The notes below the pieces were generated by a model. That model saw only the letters and a list, made by a program, of their open reading frames with translations. It made no database searches and was not told the DNA's origin. From assembly GCA_964618405.1 (NCBI GenBank), contig CAZUAY010000001.1:1-42659 (forward strand): 42,659 bases of DNA. The letters are read 5' to 3'. Positions 16,656 to 25,963 of this stretch are shown here, piece after piece; positions within the stretch are counted from its first letter, which is position 1, and every line of letters begins with the position of its first letter. The position numbers and the translations under genes are program-made. This DNA is from JBBQIY01 sp964618405 (GTDB taxonomy: Bacteria > Verrucomicrobiota > Kiritimatiellia > RFP12 > UBA3636).

Positions 16656-17960
16656 ATGCGAATGAAAATAGCCCACGACGGCATTAAAAACCTTCACTAC
16701 GAAATCCGCGAGATCGTCGATTTCGGTAATGCCCTGCAGAAGCTCGGCATCCCCATTACGTGGGAGAACATCGGCGATCCTATTATGGCCGGTGAGAAGG
16801 TTGCGCCGTGGGTTAAGGAGACGGTTCGCAACATCCAACTGGATGATTTCTCGTGGGCTTATTGTCCGAGTCGCGGTGTGTTAAAGACTCGAGAGTTCCT
16901 TGCTGACCTCGCATCGAAGCGTCCTGGTGGGCTAAAGATCGGCCCAGACGACATTCTTTTTTTCAATGGTATTGCGGATGCCGTTGACAAAATCTACGAT
17001 CTCATTCAGAAAGACAAACGCGTTCTGATGCCCTCACCATCGTACCCGACGCACACATCGAATGAGGGCAAGCGTGGCGACTACTGTCATCTCCAATTCC
17101 AACTTAATCCGCGAAACGATTGGCAGCCGGATCTCGCGGAGATTGAAAACAAGATTAAATACAATCCGCAGGTTGTGGCTATCGCGATCGTGAATCCCGA
17201 CAATCCAACGGGTTCGGTTTACAAGCGCGAGACACTCGAAGGGATTGTGGCGATTGCGCGGAAATACGGCATCTTCATCATCTGTGATGAAATCTACTCT
17301 CAGATCTGTTACAACGGTGCGGAGACACTTCACATATCTGAAGTCCTCGGTGATGTTCCGGCGCTGGCGCTTCGTGGTATCTCGAAGGATTTCCCTTGGC
17401 CAGGCTCGCGCTGCGGTTGGATCGAAATGCTCAACCGTAACTCCTCCGAATATTTCCGCGAGTATTGCGATGCCCTCGTGAAGAGCAAGATGATGGAGGT
17501 TTGCTCCACCACGCTGCCACAGATGGCTATTCCAGCCGTTTATGGCGACCCGCGTTTTCCTGCGCTTAAAGCCGAACGTGCCAAAATTTTTGAGCGTCGC
17601 TCGAATCAAGTCTATGAGTATTTCCGAGACAATGTCCCCGGGACGATCGTGCGCCGCACGCAGGGAGCGTTTTATTTCTGCGTTGTTTTTGAAGATGGCA
17701 TTCTGAACGATAAACAAACACTTCCGATCGCAGACCCAGTCGTTCGCGCATTTGTAGAAAAGTCTGTCGAAGGCGTTGCGCTCGATAAACGCTTCGTCCA
17801 CTATATGATGGCTTCTGAAGGCGTCTGCGTCACGCCATTAACTGGGTTCCATACGGAAATTTTGGGATTTCGAATTACGACGTTAGCCTCGGACGACAAT
17901 CATCGCGCTGAGGTGCTCGTGCGCATCGGGAATTCTATCAAGCGTTACCTTGCGAGCTGA
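16656..17960 (+). CDS. Class I/II PLP-dependent aminotransferase
   Basis: A 434-aa aminotransferase. PLP-binding landmarks are NPDNPTG (180-186), CDEIYS (210-215) and Lys244 in GISKDFPWPGSRCGW. The SKDFPWPG version is typical of alanine/aspartate-type enzymes related to AlaA, but the amino donor cannot be fixed. It follows folD by 9 bp and is two genes after dapL, so a role in amino-acid synthesis is likely. About 30 extra residues near 340-390 (LPIADPVVRAFVEKSVEGVA) are an insertion relative to compact family members. Confidence 0.88.
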   Translation: MRMKIAHDGIKNLHYEIREIVDFGNALQKLGIPITWENIGDPIMAGEKVAPWVKETVRNIQLDDFSWAYCPSRGVLKTREFLADLASKRPGGLKIGPDDILFFNGIADAVDKIYDLIQKDKRVLMPSPSYPTHTSNEGKRGDYCHLQFQLNPRNDWQPDLAEIENKIKYNPQVVAIAIVNPDNPTGSVYKRETLEGIVAIARKYGIFIICDEIYSQICYNGAETLHISEVLGDVPALALRGISKDFPWPGSRCGWIEMLNRNSSEYFREYCDALVKSKMMEVCSTTLPQMAIPAVYGDPRFPALKAERAKIFERRSNQVYEYFRDNVPGTIVRRTQGAFYFCVVFEDGILNDKQTLPIADPVVRAFVEKSVEGVALDKRFVHYMMASEGVCVTPLTGFHTEILGFRITTLASDDNHRAEVLVRIGNSIKRYLAS

Positions 17961-18038
17961 GACACAGGGGAGAGCGTAGCGCTAAAATAACAGGACTAGC
18001 GTGAGCCCAATCGGGTAGTTGTCACGAGAGTCGTATTC

Positions 18039-18557
18039 ATGATACGCTTACTGGCGATGAAACATACGGATGAACAAAAGGGTCTCCCTTATCCTGCGGA
18101 TGAGGATTTGTTGGAATCCATTCGTGCTTACTTAGAAGGCTTTGGGAATAGTCCCGAAGTTAGGAATCCGATTGTCTGCGATCCTTCAGCCGATCTGGTT
18201 GGTTATCTTGCGCACGCCGACTTTACCTTCTCTCGTCGGTTGTTTCAGCTCATCCGAGAAAGCGGAATTGGCGAAGTAGAAGTCTATAAGCGTGCTCATG
18301 TCGATCGAAAACTCTTTTCGAAAATTCGGAGCGATTCCGCTTATCAACCGAAGAAGACCACCGTTGTTGCTTTTGCGCTGGCGTTGCGTCTCTCGCCTGC
18401 TCAGGCGCAAGCCCTTCTGGAATCGGCTGGTTATTCGCTTTCCAGAAGTGCTCACTTCGACCTGATCGTCCGCTACTTCCTTGAGCGAGGGATCTACGAT
18501 CTTCTTAAGATCAACGATGCGCTTTTTGAATTTGGGCAGCCGCTCTTGACGGTCTGA
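18039..18557 (+). CDS. XRE-like helix-turn-helix domain protein
   Basis: A 172-aa protein (156-166 aa if a later ATG is used; no Shine-Dalgarno decides). Residues about 60-170 belong to a widespread bacterial domain with the pattern TFSRRLFQLI, EVEVYKRAHVDRKLFSKIRS, then LALRLSPAQAQALLESAGY and FDLIVRYFLERGIYD. I recognise it from stand-alone proteins and from C-terminal parts of some macro-domain (ADP-ribose) proteins. It has an XRE/phage-repressor-like helical layout. The N-terminal 60 residues are not recognised. Targets are unknown. It precedes a small unknown gene, with a hairpin between them. Confidence 0.7.
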   Translation: MIRLLAMKHTDEQKGLPYPADEDLLESIRAYLEGFGNSPEVRNPIVCDPSADLVGYLAHADFTFSRRLFQLIRESGIGEVEVYKRAHVDRKLFSKIRSDSAYQPKKTTVVAFALALRLSPAQAQALLESAGYSLSRSAHFDLIVRYFLERGIYDLLKINDALFEFGQPLLTV

Positions 18558-18560
18558 AAA

Positions 18561-18579
18561 TGTCGCTCGTCAAGCGACA
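18561..18579 (+). terminator. Possible weak terminator hairpin
   Basis: TGTCGCT-CGTCA-AGCGACA, a 7-bp stem 3 bp after the stop of the preceding gene. It is followed only by CTTTCC, so termination would be weak. Confidence 0.4.
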
Positions 18580-18671
18580 CTTTCCGCTTCAGCTCATGAT
18601 AGGCTAGGGTTGTTTTCAAGGGATGCTCGGCATTCCAAACGTAAAACAAAAAATAAAACAAGGAGGCAGAT

Positions 18672-19289
18672 ATGAGCAATAACAATACGACAAATGAACA
18701 GGCTACAAACTATCGTCCTAAACTTTCGTTCTATCATGCGAACGGAAAAGGAACGGGCAGCGTCGCGAGCTTTGAGGTTGTCCCCGCCACCGGTGATCGT
18801 GATGGATCCGTTTTTCTAACACTCGCCCAGCAGAAGAGCGTGGCGTCGGGATCCAACGACCAAGGGAACCGTCAACATGCTACGTTTGACTGGATGAACC
18901 GCGTCACCGTCAAACTCAACTTCGGTGATCTTTGCCAAATGCTTCCCGTTTTCAAGGGGCTGGCGGTGAACGTCAACGAAGGTAAGGGGCTCTACCACGA
19001 CAGCCGTAGCACGACGACGATCATCAACCTTGTTCATCAGCTAGATCCGTATCCAGGGTATGCCCTCGACGTCTCGCGCCGTAGCAAGACTGGAGGTGAT
19101 CCTGCGCCGCGCATCCGCATCCTCTTTAATGCGGCCGAAGCGTATGGCCTGAGCGTGGTTTTGGAGCAGGCATTAGGGCTGCTTGCCTTCGGCATTCCGC
19201 GCGAATACCGTCCGAATACAGAAACGACTCCGACAGAGTCGGAGTCGGTCTCGAGGGAAGCGGATGACGACGAACCTGTCGGGTTCTAA
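18672..19289 (+). CDS. Conserved-looking protein of unknown function
   Basis: A 205-aa soluble protein preceded by AAGGAGG at ideal spacing, so expression is likely high. The body (residues 15-180) alternates strands and short helices: KLSFYHANGKGTGSVASFEV, then FDWMNRVTVKLNFGDLCQML, then APRIRILFNAAEAYGLSVVLEQAL. The C-terminus is acidic and Ser/Thr/Glu-rich (about 185-205), as in single-stranded-DNA-binding and similar nucleic-acid proteins. The pattern loosely recalls Whirly/PUR-type beta-sheet folds, but this is a guess. Its stop overlaps the transketolase stop tail-to-tail by four bases. Confidence 0.7.
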   Translation: MSNNNTTNEQATNYRPKLSFYHANGKGTGSVASFEVVPATGDRDGSVFLTLAQQKSVASGSNDQGNRQHATFDWMNRVTVKLNFGDLCQMLPVFKGLAVNVNEGKGLYHDSRSTTTIINLVHQLDPYPGYALDVSRRSKTGGDPAPRIRILFNAAEAYGLSVVLEQALGLLAFGIPREYRPNTETTPTESESVSREADDDEPVGF

Positions 19290-21283
19290 TCGGCGAGTAG
19301 GGCTCGGGCCTTTGCGACGACGTTTTCGACCGTAAAGCCGAAGTGCTGCTCCAGTGCTTCGGCGGGGCCCGATTCGCCAAAGGTGTCGAGCGTGACAGTT
19401 GCACCGTTGAGGCCAATGTACTTCGCCCATCCGAAGGAAGTGCCCGCTTCGACGACCATACGCTTCGTACAGCGTGGGTCGAGGACGCCGTCACGATAGG
19501 CCTGGGTCTGCTTCTCAAAGAGTTCCCAGGAGGGCATGTTGACGACCCGGACGTTGATGTCCTTTAGTTCAGCAGCGGCTTTAAGTGCCAGCGAAACTTC
19601 GGAGCCGGTGGCGATGATGATCAGCTCTGGGAGGCCTTGGCCGTTCTGGAAGAGGGTGTAGGCACCCTTCTCCAGCATCGCGGGTGCGGTGGCATCGGTG
19701 CGTTCAAGGACTGGCAGATTCTGTCGTGTGAACAACAGCGTGGTGGGGCCGGTTGTGTTCTTAAGGGCGGCAATGAACGCGGCACCCGTTTCGGAGGCAT
19801 CGGCGGGGCGGATGACCGTCATGTTAGGAATCGCGCGCATGGCGGCGAGGTGTTCGACCGGCTCATGCGTCGGGCCGTCTTCGCCGACATAGAAGGAATC
19901 GTGGGTGAAGGCATAGATCGCGGGCAGGTGGGAGAGGGCGGCGATGCGAGCGGCGGGGCGCAGGTAGTCGGAGAACACGAAGAACGTGGAGACGAAGCTG
20001 CGGAGACCTCCGTAGACGAGTAGGCCGTTTTGAATTGCTGCCATAGCGAATTCGCGTACGCCGTACTGGATGTTGCGACCGGAGAAATCAGTAGGCGTGA
20101 TAGCGGAATAACCTTCAAGCCAGGATTTGTTGCTCGGTGCTAGGTCGGCGGATCCGCCGACGAAGTTGGGCAGAGCCTTGGCGAGGGTCTGGATGACTTT
20201 ACCGAACGAAGCGCGTGTCGCGATCGGCTTATCGAAGGTTGGGAATTGGCTTTCCAGGTCGGCAGGGAGTTTTGAATCGTAAAAAGCATTCCATTTTGCT
20301 GCCAATTCTGGGTTGGCGAGTACGGCCGTTTCGTGGAGACGTTTCCAGCGACTGGCCAACCGTTGAGAGGCGGCATTTCGAATTGCGAAAATGTCGTAGA
20401 CGGATTCGGGAACGTAGAAATCTAACTCGGGTGGAAGGCCGAGGGCAAGTTTGGTGAGTTTAACCTCTTCTGCGCCCAGCGGTTCGCCGTGGGCCTTGGC
20501 TGAACCGGCTCTATTCGGGCTGCCCTTGCCAATGGTCGTTTTACAGAAGATGAGAGTCGGGGCGTCGGCGGTGCGCTTAGCCTTGAGGATGGCTTTGTCG
20601 ATCTGAACATAGTCGTGGCCGTCGATTTCAATTACTTTCCAGCCGTAGGCTTTGTAACGCGCTTTGACATCTTCGGTGAACGTGGCATCCGTGGAGCCTT
20701 CGATACAGATTTTGTTGGAGTCGTAGAACAGGATTAGCTTGTTAAGCTTCAAGTGCCCGGCAAAGGAAGAGACTTCGTGGCTGACGCCCTCCATCATGTC
20801 GCCGTCGCCGCAGAAGGCGTATGTGTAGTTATTGAAGAGTTCGGCTCCGGCTGAGTTGAAATGGGCCTCCATCATTTTTTCGGCGATAGCCATGCCCACG
20901 GCATTGCCGATGCCTTGGCCCAACGGGCCTGTCGTGGTCTCGACGCCTACGGTCTGTCCAACTTCCGGGTGTCCCGGGGTGTTGGAGCCTAATTGACGGA
21001 AGTTCTTGAGGTCGTTGATTGAGACAGGGAATCCTGTAAGATGCAGCAGGGAGTAGAGCAATGTGCAGCCGTGTCCACCCGAGAGTACAAAGCGGTCGCG
21101 GTTGGGCCACTTTGGATTTACCGACGTAGCGTTGAGGTGTTTCAACCAGAGGACGGCGGCGACATCGGCCATTCCGAGAGGAAGACCGGGGTGTCCTGAA
21201 TTTGCCTTTTGGACTGCGTCTATTGAGAGTCCCCGGATAACATTGGCCGCCAATTGATAGTCTGCTGTGCTAAAACCGCGCAT
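19286..21283 (-). CDS. tkt: Transketolase
   Basis: A 665-aa thiamine-diphosphate enzyme of the pentose phosphate pathway. The start at 21283 (MRGFSTADYQ) is chosen because AAAGG stands 6 bases upstream and the predicted transcription start lies after the longer upstream ATG. Landmarks: SGHPGLPLGMAD (His31), SGGHG (His71), the TPP motif GDGDMMEG (159-166) with Asn190, YGVREFAMAA, and HDSFYVGEDGPTHEPVEHL. Length is normal. Promoter at 21335-21363. Its end overlaps the convergent gene by four bases with no room for a terminator. Confidence 0.97.
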   Translation of the reverse strand: MRGFSTADYQLAANVIRGLSIDAVQKANSGHPGLPLGMADVAAVLWLKHLNATSVNPKWPNRDRFVLSGGHGCTLLYSLLHLTGFPVSINDLKNFRQLGSNTPGHPEVGQTVGVETTTGPLGQGIGNAVGMAIAEKMMEAHFNSAGAELFNNYTYAFCGDGDMMEGVSHEVSSFAGHLKLNKLILFYDSNKICIEGSTDATFTEDVKARYKAYGWKVIEIDGHDYVQIDKAILKAKRTADAPTLIFCKTTIGKGSPNRAGSAKAHGEPLGAEEVKLTKLALGLPPELDFYVPESVYDIFAIRNAASQRLASRWKRLHETAVLANPELAAKWNAFYDSKLPADLESQFPTFDKPIATRASFGKVIQTLAKALPNFVGGSADLAPSNKSWLEGYSAITPTDFSGRNIQYGVREFAMAAIQNGLLVYGGLRSFVSTFFVFSDYLRPAARIAALSHLPAIYAFTHDSFYVGEDGPTHEPVEHLAAMRAIPNMTVIRPADASETGAAFIAALKNTTGPTTLLFTRQNLPVLERTDATAPAMLEKGAYTLFQNGQGLPELIIIATGSEVSLALKAAAELKDINVRVVNMPSWELFEKQTQAYRDGVLDPRCTKRMVVEAGTSFGWAKYIGLNGATVTLDTFGESGPAEALEQHFGFTVENVVAKARALLAD

Positions 21284-21334
21284 GTGAAACCTTTCTATAA
21301 TGTGAAGTGCGAAAACGTTCAAAAACAAATTATA

Positions 21335-21363
21335 ACTATACCAAAGACATAAATAAAAATCAA
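21335..21363 (-). promoter_or_regulatory. Sigma-70 promoter for transketolase
   Basis: Minus strand TTGATT (21358-21363), 17-bp spacer, TATAGT (21335-21340). It gives a 5' leader of about 45 bases before the chosen ATG. Confidence 0.65.
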
Positions 21364-21391
21364 ACCTCCAGATTTACTTTTGTTATTTTCA

Positions 21392-21417
21392 CCCCTCGAA
21401 AACGGGGCGTTTTTTTT
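21392..21417 (+). terminator. Terminator-like hairpin upstream of the pilus operon
   Basis: CCCC (21392-21395) can pair with GGGG (21404-21407), or alternatively CCTCG with CGGGG around an AAAA loop, followed at once by eight T (21410-21417). It reads on the plus strand but has no plus-strand gene nearby upstream. It may shield the operon from antisense transcripts through transketolase. Confidence 0.4.
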
Positions 21418-21443
21418 AAATCGGTTTTTTTGTAATTTTTCAT

Positions 21444-21472
21444 TTGAGTTTATCGGAGAATTAAGATAATAT
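21444..21472 (+). promoter_or_regulatory. Sigma-70 promoter for the pilus-like operon
   Basis: TTGAGT (21444-21449), 17-bp spacer, TAATAT (21467-21472). It leaves a leader of about 65 bases before the first start codon. Confidence 0.55.
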
Positions 21473-21543
21473 CATCCCTAATTCACGGCATACGGGTTTC
21501 CGTGGTCCTTCAAGTAGACTCAAGCAAAGAGGATATAAACGAT

Positions 21544-22170
21544 ATGAAACATGTACACAACAGATTTGCAGCGAGCTTGGCGGCGTGCCTTCTTGCCATG
21601 CTTTCGTCAAGCGGAGTCTACGCTCAGCAGCCAGCTCCGCAGGCGGCGGAAATTCTTCGGATTAAGAGCGTGACCGATCTTGGGCGAGAGTACCAACAGC
21701 GTGCGATAGGCATGGGAGCCAAAACGGCACGGCCTAAGACTTGGGGCGTTTTCGATGTCGTCTTTGATACGGCTCCTCTTTGGATTAATGAGTTGACCAT
21801 CACTTACAGTCTGATGCTGTTCAACGATAAGGCGAATCAGGGTGAGAAGGCTTTGTCGCTTATGAAGCTCACCGTTGAGTATCGAGATATTGCTCAAGGG
21901 CGCGAGCATCGGGCAGGGGTTGTGCTCCCCGCTGTGGCGCTTGAGCGTTATGGAAAGCCGATTGGTTTTGCCGCCCAACTTTTTATTGGCGGCAATCTCG
22001 TCGCTGAATCTGGTGTTGTTGACGGGTCGTTGAGAGGGCAGGAGCGGTGGTGGGCTAATCCCATTGTTATCGACAACCCGCTGGTTGAGAAGCGAGACGG
22101 CTACCTAGTTGAACGATCTAAATCTGTTTTCAGCTTGGTTGACATTGACAGTTACGAGGCAGGCCGATAG
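21544..22170 (+). CDS. Secreted pilus-like protein, Amuc_1102 type
   Basis: A 208-aa exported protein, first of the pilus-like operon. The ATG at 21544 gives a clean signal peptide (positive start, hydrophobic core, cleavage near SGVYA-QQ) and has AGAGG upstream; the longer frame would bury it. The mature part is beta-rich (WGVFDVVFDTAPLWINELTITYSLML). Position and size match Amuc_1102 at the head of the Akkermansia locus; the identification rests mainly on context. In that system the role is in assembly of a pilus-like surface structure, details unknown. Its stop overlaps the next gene's GTG by one base. Confidence 0.75.
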   Translation: MKHVHNRFAASLAACLLAMLSSSGVYAQQPAPQAAEILRIKSVTDLGREYQQRAIGMGAKTARPKTWGVFDVVFDTAPLWINELTITYSLMLFNDKANQGEKALSLMKLTVEYRDIAQGREHRAGVVLPAVALERYGKPIGFAAQLFIGGNLVAESGVVDGSLRGQERWWANPIVIDNPLVEKRDGYLVERSKSVFSLVDIDSYEAGR

Positions 22171-23858
22171 TGTTTGCAAAAGATAGAATCCTTACGCTAG
22201 ACATCGGTGTAAGCAAGATCGTCCTTGGGGAGTTTTTAGTAAAGAATTCCTCCATGCCGATTCTTACTCGTTTTGTCGTACGCCCATCCAATCCGTTTGC
22301 AGCGGAAGCCGGCATTCCAACGATGGAATCGATAGCGGATCTCATCCGAGAGATGACGCTAGAAGGCGGTATCAAGGCGGCTCCACTTTACGTTATGCTT
22401 TCTGGGCAGGCGATTTTCCCCCGGTTTGTGAAGTTGCCGCCAGTTTCGTCTGACAAGATTGATGAGATGCTTCGATATGAAGCTTCTGAGAATCTCCCTT
22501 TCCCGATTGAAGAGGTTGTCTGGGATTATCAAGTTGTGTCTGCTGATGACGAGACCGAGCTTGACGCGCTCATTGTCGCGACCAAAGGTGAGACGGCGCA
22601 AGATGCGGCCGCGTGCGCTGAAAGGGCTGGGCTGCAATTAGCGATGGTCGATGCGATGCCGTTCGCCCTCTACAATTGCATCCGCTTTAATTCGTCTGAC
22701 AATGGAAAGTGCACGATGTTGCTCGATATCGGTGCACGTTCGACTGATCTTGTTTTCGTTGAAGGCAGTAAGATTTTTACTCGAAGCATTTCCGTTGCTG
22801 GCAATACGATCACAAACGAGATTGCTCGAAGTCTCGCTGTCTCCCCTGAAGAAGCAGAGAGGATCAAGAAAGATATCGGTTTCGTTGCTCTAGGTGGAAC
22901 CTACGCTGTAGTGGATGACGAAACGGCAGACAAGGTTTCTAAAATTATCCGGAATGTGGCCACGCGTCTCCATTCCGAGGTAAACCGATCTGTGAACTTC
23001 TATCGTAGCCAGCAAGGTGGGTCAGCTCCTGAAAAGTTGTTTTTAACAGGCGGTGCGGCACTGACCCGGCACATGGACACGTTTTTCCGCGAGAAGCTAG
23101 GGGTTGAGGTCGAATACCTAAATCCGTTTGCCAATGTAGCGGTTGCACCGGAACTTCAAGGCGAGACGGAAGCTCTTTTCCTCATGGCACCGTCGGTTGG
23201 GCTGGCCTTACGGGGAAGCATGAAGTGTCCCATCGAGATTAACTTAATGCCTCCAGCGGTACTCGCCTATCAGCGGTTTGCTAAGCGTATTCCGTTCTTC
23301 GCCGTATCGGTTGTAGGACTTATTCTGACACTATTGTGTTGGTTCTCGTATGCGAAAAATCTTCAGTCTGCTTACACGTCTCAGCACGAAATGGTCAAGC
23401 ATAGGCTTGACGAGCGTACCCGGTACCAACGGCAGATCGACACGGTCAACGTTAGCAGTAAAGCGCTAGAGGAAAAGATAAACTACATGTCGGCCCTGGT
23501 TGCGTCTCGAGCTTCGATCCCAGAGGCACTTTCTGCCGTTCGTGAAGCCATGATCAAGGACACCTGGTTGACGAGCATGACCTTCGACAAGGAAGATGAT
23601 AACGCAGCGTACATGAATCTCGTCGTTTGTGGGTTTAAGAGGGAACTCGACGAGAAGGTGACCAATAAATCTGCTGGCGAATTGCTCTTAGCCAATTTGC
23701 TTGAGTTGAAGGATCTGTTTCTGAAAGAGGGTTCTAGAGTCGAGCAAGAACGCTCGATCGAAAATGATCGGCTCAGTGAGCTTCATATCCGGCTGAAGCT
23801 CTCCAAGAAACTTGGGGCCATTGACGAAAATAGCCTGGCGGAGACGGCCACGAAATGA
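22170..23858 (+). CDS. PilM-PilN fusion, Amuc_1101 type
   Basis: A 562-aa protein. Residues 1-350 form an actin-like ATPase of the PilM family: LTLDIGVSKIVLGEF (phosphate 1), MLLDIGARSTDLVFVEG (183-199, phosphate 2) and LFLTGGAALTRHM (290-302, adenosine). Then INLMPP (357-362), the usual start of PilN, leads into one membrane helix (about 374-395) and a periplasmic coiled part to the end. So the cytoplasmic PilM and the membrane PilN are one chain, as in Akkermansia Amuc_1101. It would link the inner-membrane platform to cytoplasmic parts of the pilus machine. It starts at GTG, overlapping the previous stop by one base. Confidence 0.88.
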   Translation: MFAKDRILTLDIGVSKIVLGEFLVKNSSMPILTRFVVRPSNPFAAEAGIPTMESIADLIREMTLEGGIKAAPLYVMLSGQAIFPRFVKLPPVSSDKIDEMLRYEASENLPFPIEEVVWDYQVVSADDETELDALIVATKGETAQDAAACAERAGLQLAMVDAMPFALYNCIRFNSSDNGKCTMLLDIGARSTDLVFVEGSKIFTRSISVAGNTITNEIARSLAVSPEEAERIKKDIGFVALGGTYAVVDDETADKVSKIIRNVATRLHSEVNRSVNFYRSQQGGSAPEKLFLTGGAALTRHMDTFFREKLGVEVEYLNPFANVAVAPELQGETEALFLMAPSVGLALRGSMKCPIEINLMPPAVLAYQRFAKRIPFFAVSVVGLILTLLCWFSYAKNLQSAYTSQHEMVKHRLDERTRYQRQIDTVNVSSKALEEKINYMSALVASRASIPEALSAVREAMIKDTWLTSMTFDKEDDNAAYMNLVVCGFKRELDEKVTNKSAGELLLANLLELKDLFLKEGSRVEQERSIENDRLSELHIRLKLSKKLGAIDENSLAETATK

Positions 23859-24850
23859 GTAAACAACGGACCTATTTACTAATCGGCGCGGCGGTGTCAG
23901 GCATTCTTGTTCTCGTCACGGCGGGAATTACGGCTACTGGCATCAATAAAGCCACCGCGCTTCGGGACGAGATGAAGAGTTCGTATTCGAAGCTCGAAAA
24001 TTTCTTCAAAAAAAATCCGTTTCCCAGCGCTGAAAACGTTGCGACCGAGGAAAAAAACTTAGATTTATTGAAAGAACGCTATGCCACGCTCATGAAGGAA
24101 CTCTCGAAGAATGAAGTGGTTGTCAAAGGTGTCCATACGCCTGGAAGTTTCTCAAAGACATGCGAAGAAACGGTTAATGCTCTTCGTAAAGATGCGCCAC
24201 AGGGAGCCGGCGATGCGTCGGTTATTGTCCCAGGATTTAATTTCGGATTTCAAAGGTATGACATCTCTAAAGAGGGAAAGCCTGCTGATCAGAAGAATGT
24301 CTCTCGGCTTTTATGTCAGCTTCGGATGACGGATATGCTAGTCCGCTTTTTCTACGATGCTGGGATCCTTAAACTTGACAGTGTTCTCCGAGAAGAATTT
24401 GACGCAGCGTCTGACGATACGGGAGCATCAAGAGGGCGAGGCAGGGTAGGCAGAGGCAGATCCGCGAGTTCGAGTTCAAGTGATGTTACCCTCGACAAGA
24501 TTGAAGAAGAACCTATTTTGGACGCTCCCTTTGCATTGGATCGGCAACGTTTCGGTTTCGTTTTCCTTGCCAAGGAGTCCGCCCTTTTCTCTTTAATGGA
24601 TAAAATTAACTCGATGTGGCCCTTTGCGCAGATTTCCAATTTTGAGTTTATAAAGAACGGCAAAGATGTCATTTTCCCTTTGAGTGCGGGTGAGGTAGCA
24701 GCAGCCACTGAAGTGGCGGGCATTATTAAACCGCCTGCAGGAGTTACGACCCGAATTGTTTCAGGTGCACTGCGAGAAGCTCCTGTCAAAGTAATCATGA
24801 CGATTGACATTTACACCTTCGGAGCCGAGAAAGACGAAGAACCCGAGTGA
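23855..24850 (+). CDS. Pilus-like membrane protein, Amuc_1100 type
   Basis: A 331-aa protein, overlapping the upstream gene as ATGA. Residues 7-27 are a membrane anchor, followed by a helical stalk (about 30-90) and a C-terminal part with two ferredoxin-like halves, the layout of PilO-like proteins and Amuc_1100. The segment VPGFNFGFQRYDIS resembles a matching segment in Amuc_1100 (LGFQVYS). Between the halves is a Gly/Arg/Ser-rich linker (residues about 189-210) and an acidic stretch. Amuc_1100 is a surface-exposed host-signalling protein in Akkermansia; whether this one signals is unknown. Confidence 0.8.
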   Translation: MSKQRTYLLIGAAVSGILVLVTAGITATGINKATALRDEMKSSYSKLENFFKKNPFPSAENVATEEKNLDLLKERYATLMKELSKNEVVVKGVHTPGSFSKTCEETVNALRKDAPQGAGDASVIVPGFNFGFQRYDISKEGKPADQKNVSRLLCQLRMTDMLVRFFYDAGILKLDSVLREEFDAASDDTGASRGRGRVGRGRSASSSSSDVTLDKIEEEPILDAPFALDRQRFGFVFLAKESALFSLMDKINSMWPFAQISNFEFIKNGKDVIFPLSAGEVAAATEVAGIIKPPAGVTTRIVSGALREAPVKVIMTIDIYTFGAEKDEEPE

Positions 24851-24863
24851 GGGGCATACTATC

Positions 24864-25904
24864 ATGGCAAGATCACAGAAAAAAAACATAATTAAGCTGC
24901 ACTACGATAAAATCATCGTCGTGGTGGTCTTGCTTGCCTTGTTGCTTTCATTGGCTTTTTTAATCAAACTGTCGAGTTCACAGCGCACGAATGAAGCAAC
25001 GTTCAATATGAAGCTACAGGCACTCAGGCCAGATTATGAAAATGCGGAAGGCTTAGGGTCTGATTTATTTCAGGCGACTCAGGCCGCCCTAGAAAAGCCG
25101 TACACAATTGGAACAGCGAGCGTGCTGGTCGCTGCCGAACGCGCGGCCTGTATTGCCTGTGGTTTGCCAATCAAACTCGACGAAAAAATATGCCATTTTT
25201 GTAATACGCAACAGCCTGACGGTTCTGTCGCTGCAGATTGGGATTCCGACAAGGATGGTATGCCGGATTCTTGGGAGAAGCTCTACGGGCTAAACCCACT
25301 TGATCCCTTGGATGCATCCGGTGATCTGGATAAGGATAACTTCACCAATCTAGAAGAGTTCCTTGCAGGAACGAATCCTACTGATCCGAAGAGCAGACCG
25401 CCGTTGATCGATTTCTTGAAGGCGCAGAAGATTAATGCTATTCGTTTCCCTTACGAGCTGAAGAGCAAGTCGTCATTGGGCTCGGGGGCGTACTCGTTTC
25501 AAATAAACGAGGGAACTTCCAGGACGTATTTCATAAAAATTGGCGACGAAGTGAATAAATCTGGCTATAAAGCGGTTTCGTTCACCAACACAATGGTCGC
25601 GGTGAAAACCAAGGGCATGGCAGACAGAATGAAAGAAGTCATTGTGCTCAAGCTCTCTAACGGCGAAGACGAGGTTGAACTTATAGAGGATGGCGGCCCT
25701 GTATGGAACAGCTTTGAAGTTACGTTGATCTGTGAAAAAGAACGAGGAGCAGAACCGATCATCGTGAAACAGAGAGAGGCTTTTACCTTTGATGGTGAAA
25801 AATATACGATGGTACGGATTTCGAAAAACGATAGTTCTGGAGACGGAATAGTCGTCATAAGAAATGAATCAACTCAGCGGGAGATTAAGATCCCTAAATT
25901 ATAA
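24864..25904 (+). CDS. Membrane-anchored zinc-ribbon / thrombospondin-type-3 protein, Amuc_1099 type
   Basis: A 346-aa protein; the start MARSQKKN at 24864 has GAGGGG 10 bases upstream. A membrane helix (about 17-35) precedes a short linker, then a four-cysteine ribbon (Cys96, 99, 110, 113), then calcium-binding Asp-rich repeats of thrombospondin type 3 (about 125-175; DSDKDGMPDSW and DLDKDNFTNLEEF). The remainder is beta-rich. With the N-terminus inside, the ribbon and calcium repeats should lie in the periplasm. Operon position matches Amuc_1099. It may connect the inner-membrane parts to the secretin in the manner of PilP. Confidence 0.78.
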   Translation: MARSQKKNIIKLHYDKIIVVVVLLALLLSLAFLIKLSSSQRTNEATFNMKLQALRPDYENAEGLGSDLFQATQAALEKPYTIGTASVLVAAERAACIACGLPIKLDEKICHFCNTQQPDGSVAADWDSDKDGMPDSWEKLYGLNPLDPLDASGDLDKDNFTNLEEFLAGTNPTDPKSRPPLIDFLKAQKINAIRFPYELKSKSSLGSGAYSFQINEGTSRTYFIKIGDEVNKSGYKAVSFTNTMVAVKTKGMADRMKEVIVLKLSNGEDEVELIEDGGPVWNSFEVTLICEKERGAEPIIVKQREAFTFDGEKYTMVRISKNDSSGDGIVVIRNESTQREIKIPKL

Positions 25905-25963
25905 AAGCATCGGCGATTTGTTTCAGTCTTTAAAAAAAACGATTTCAAGGAGTAGTTCTTAAT

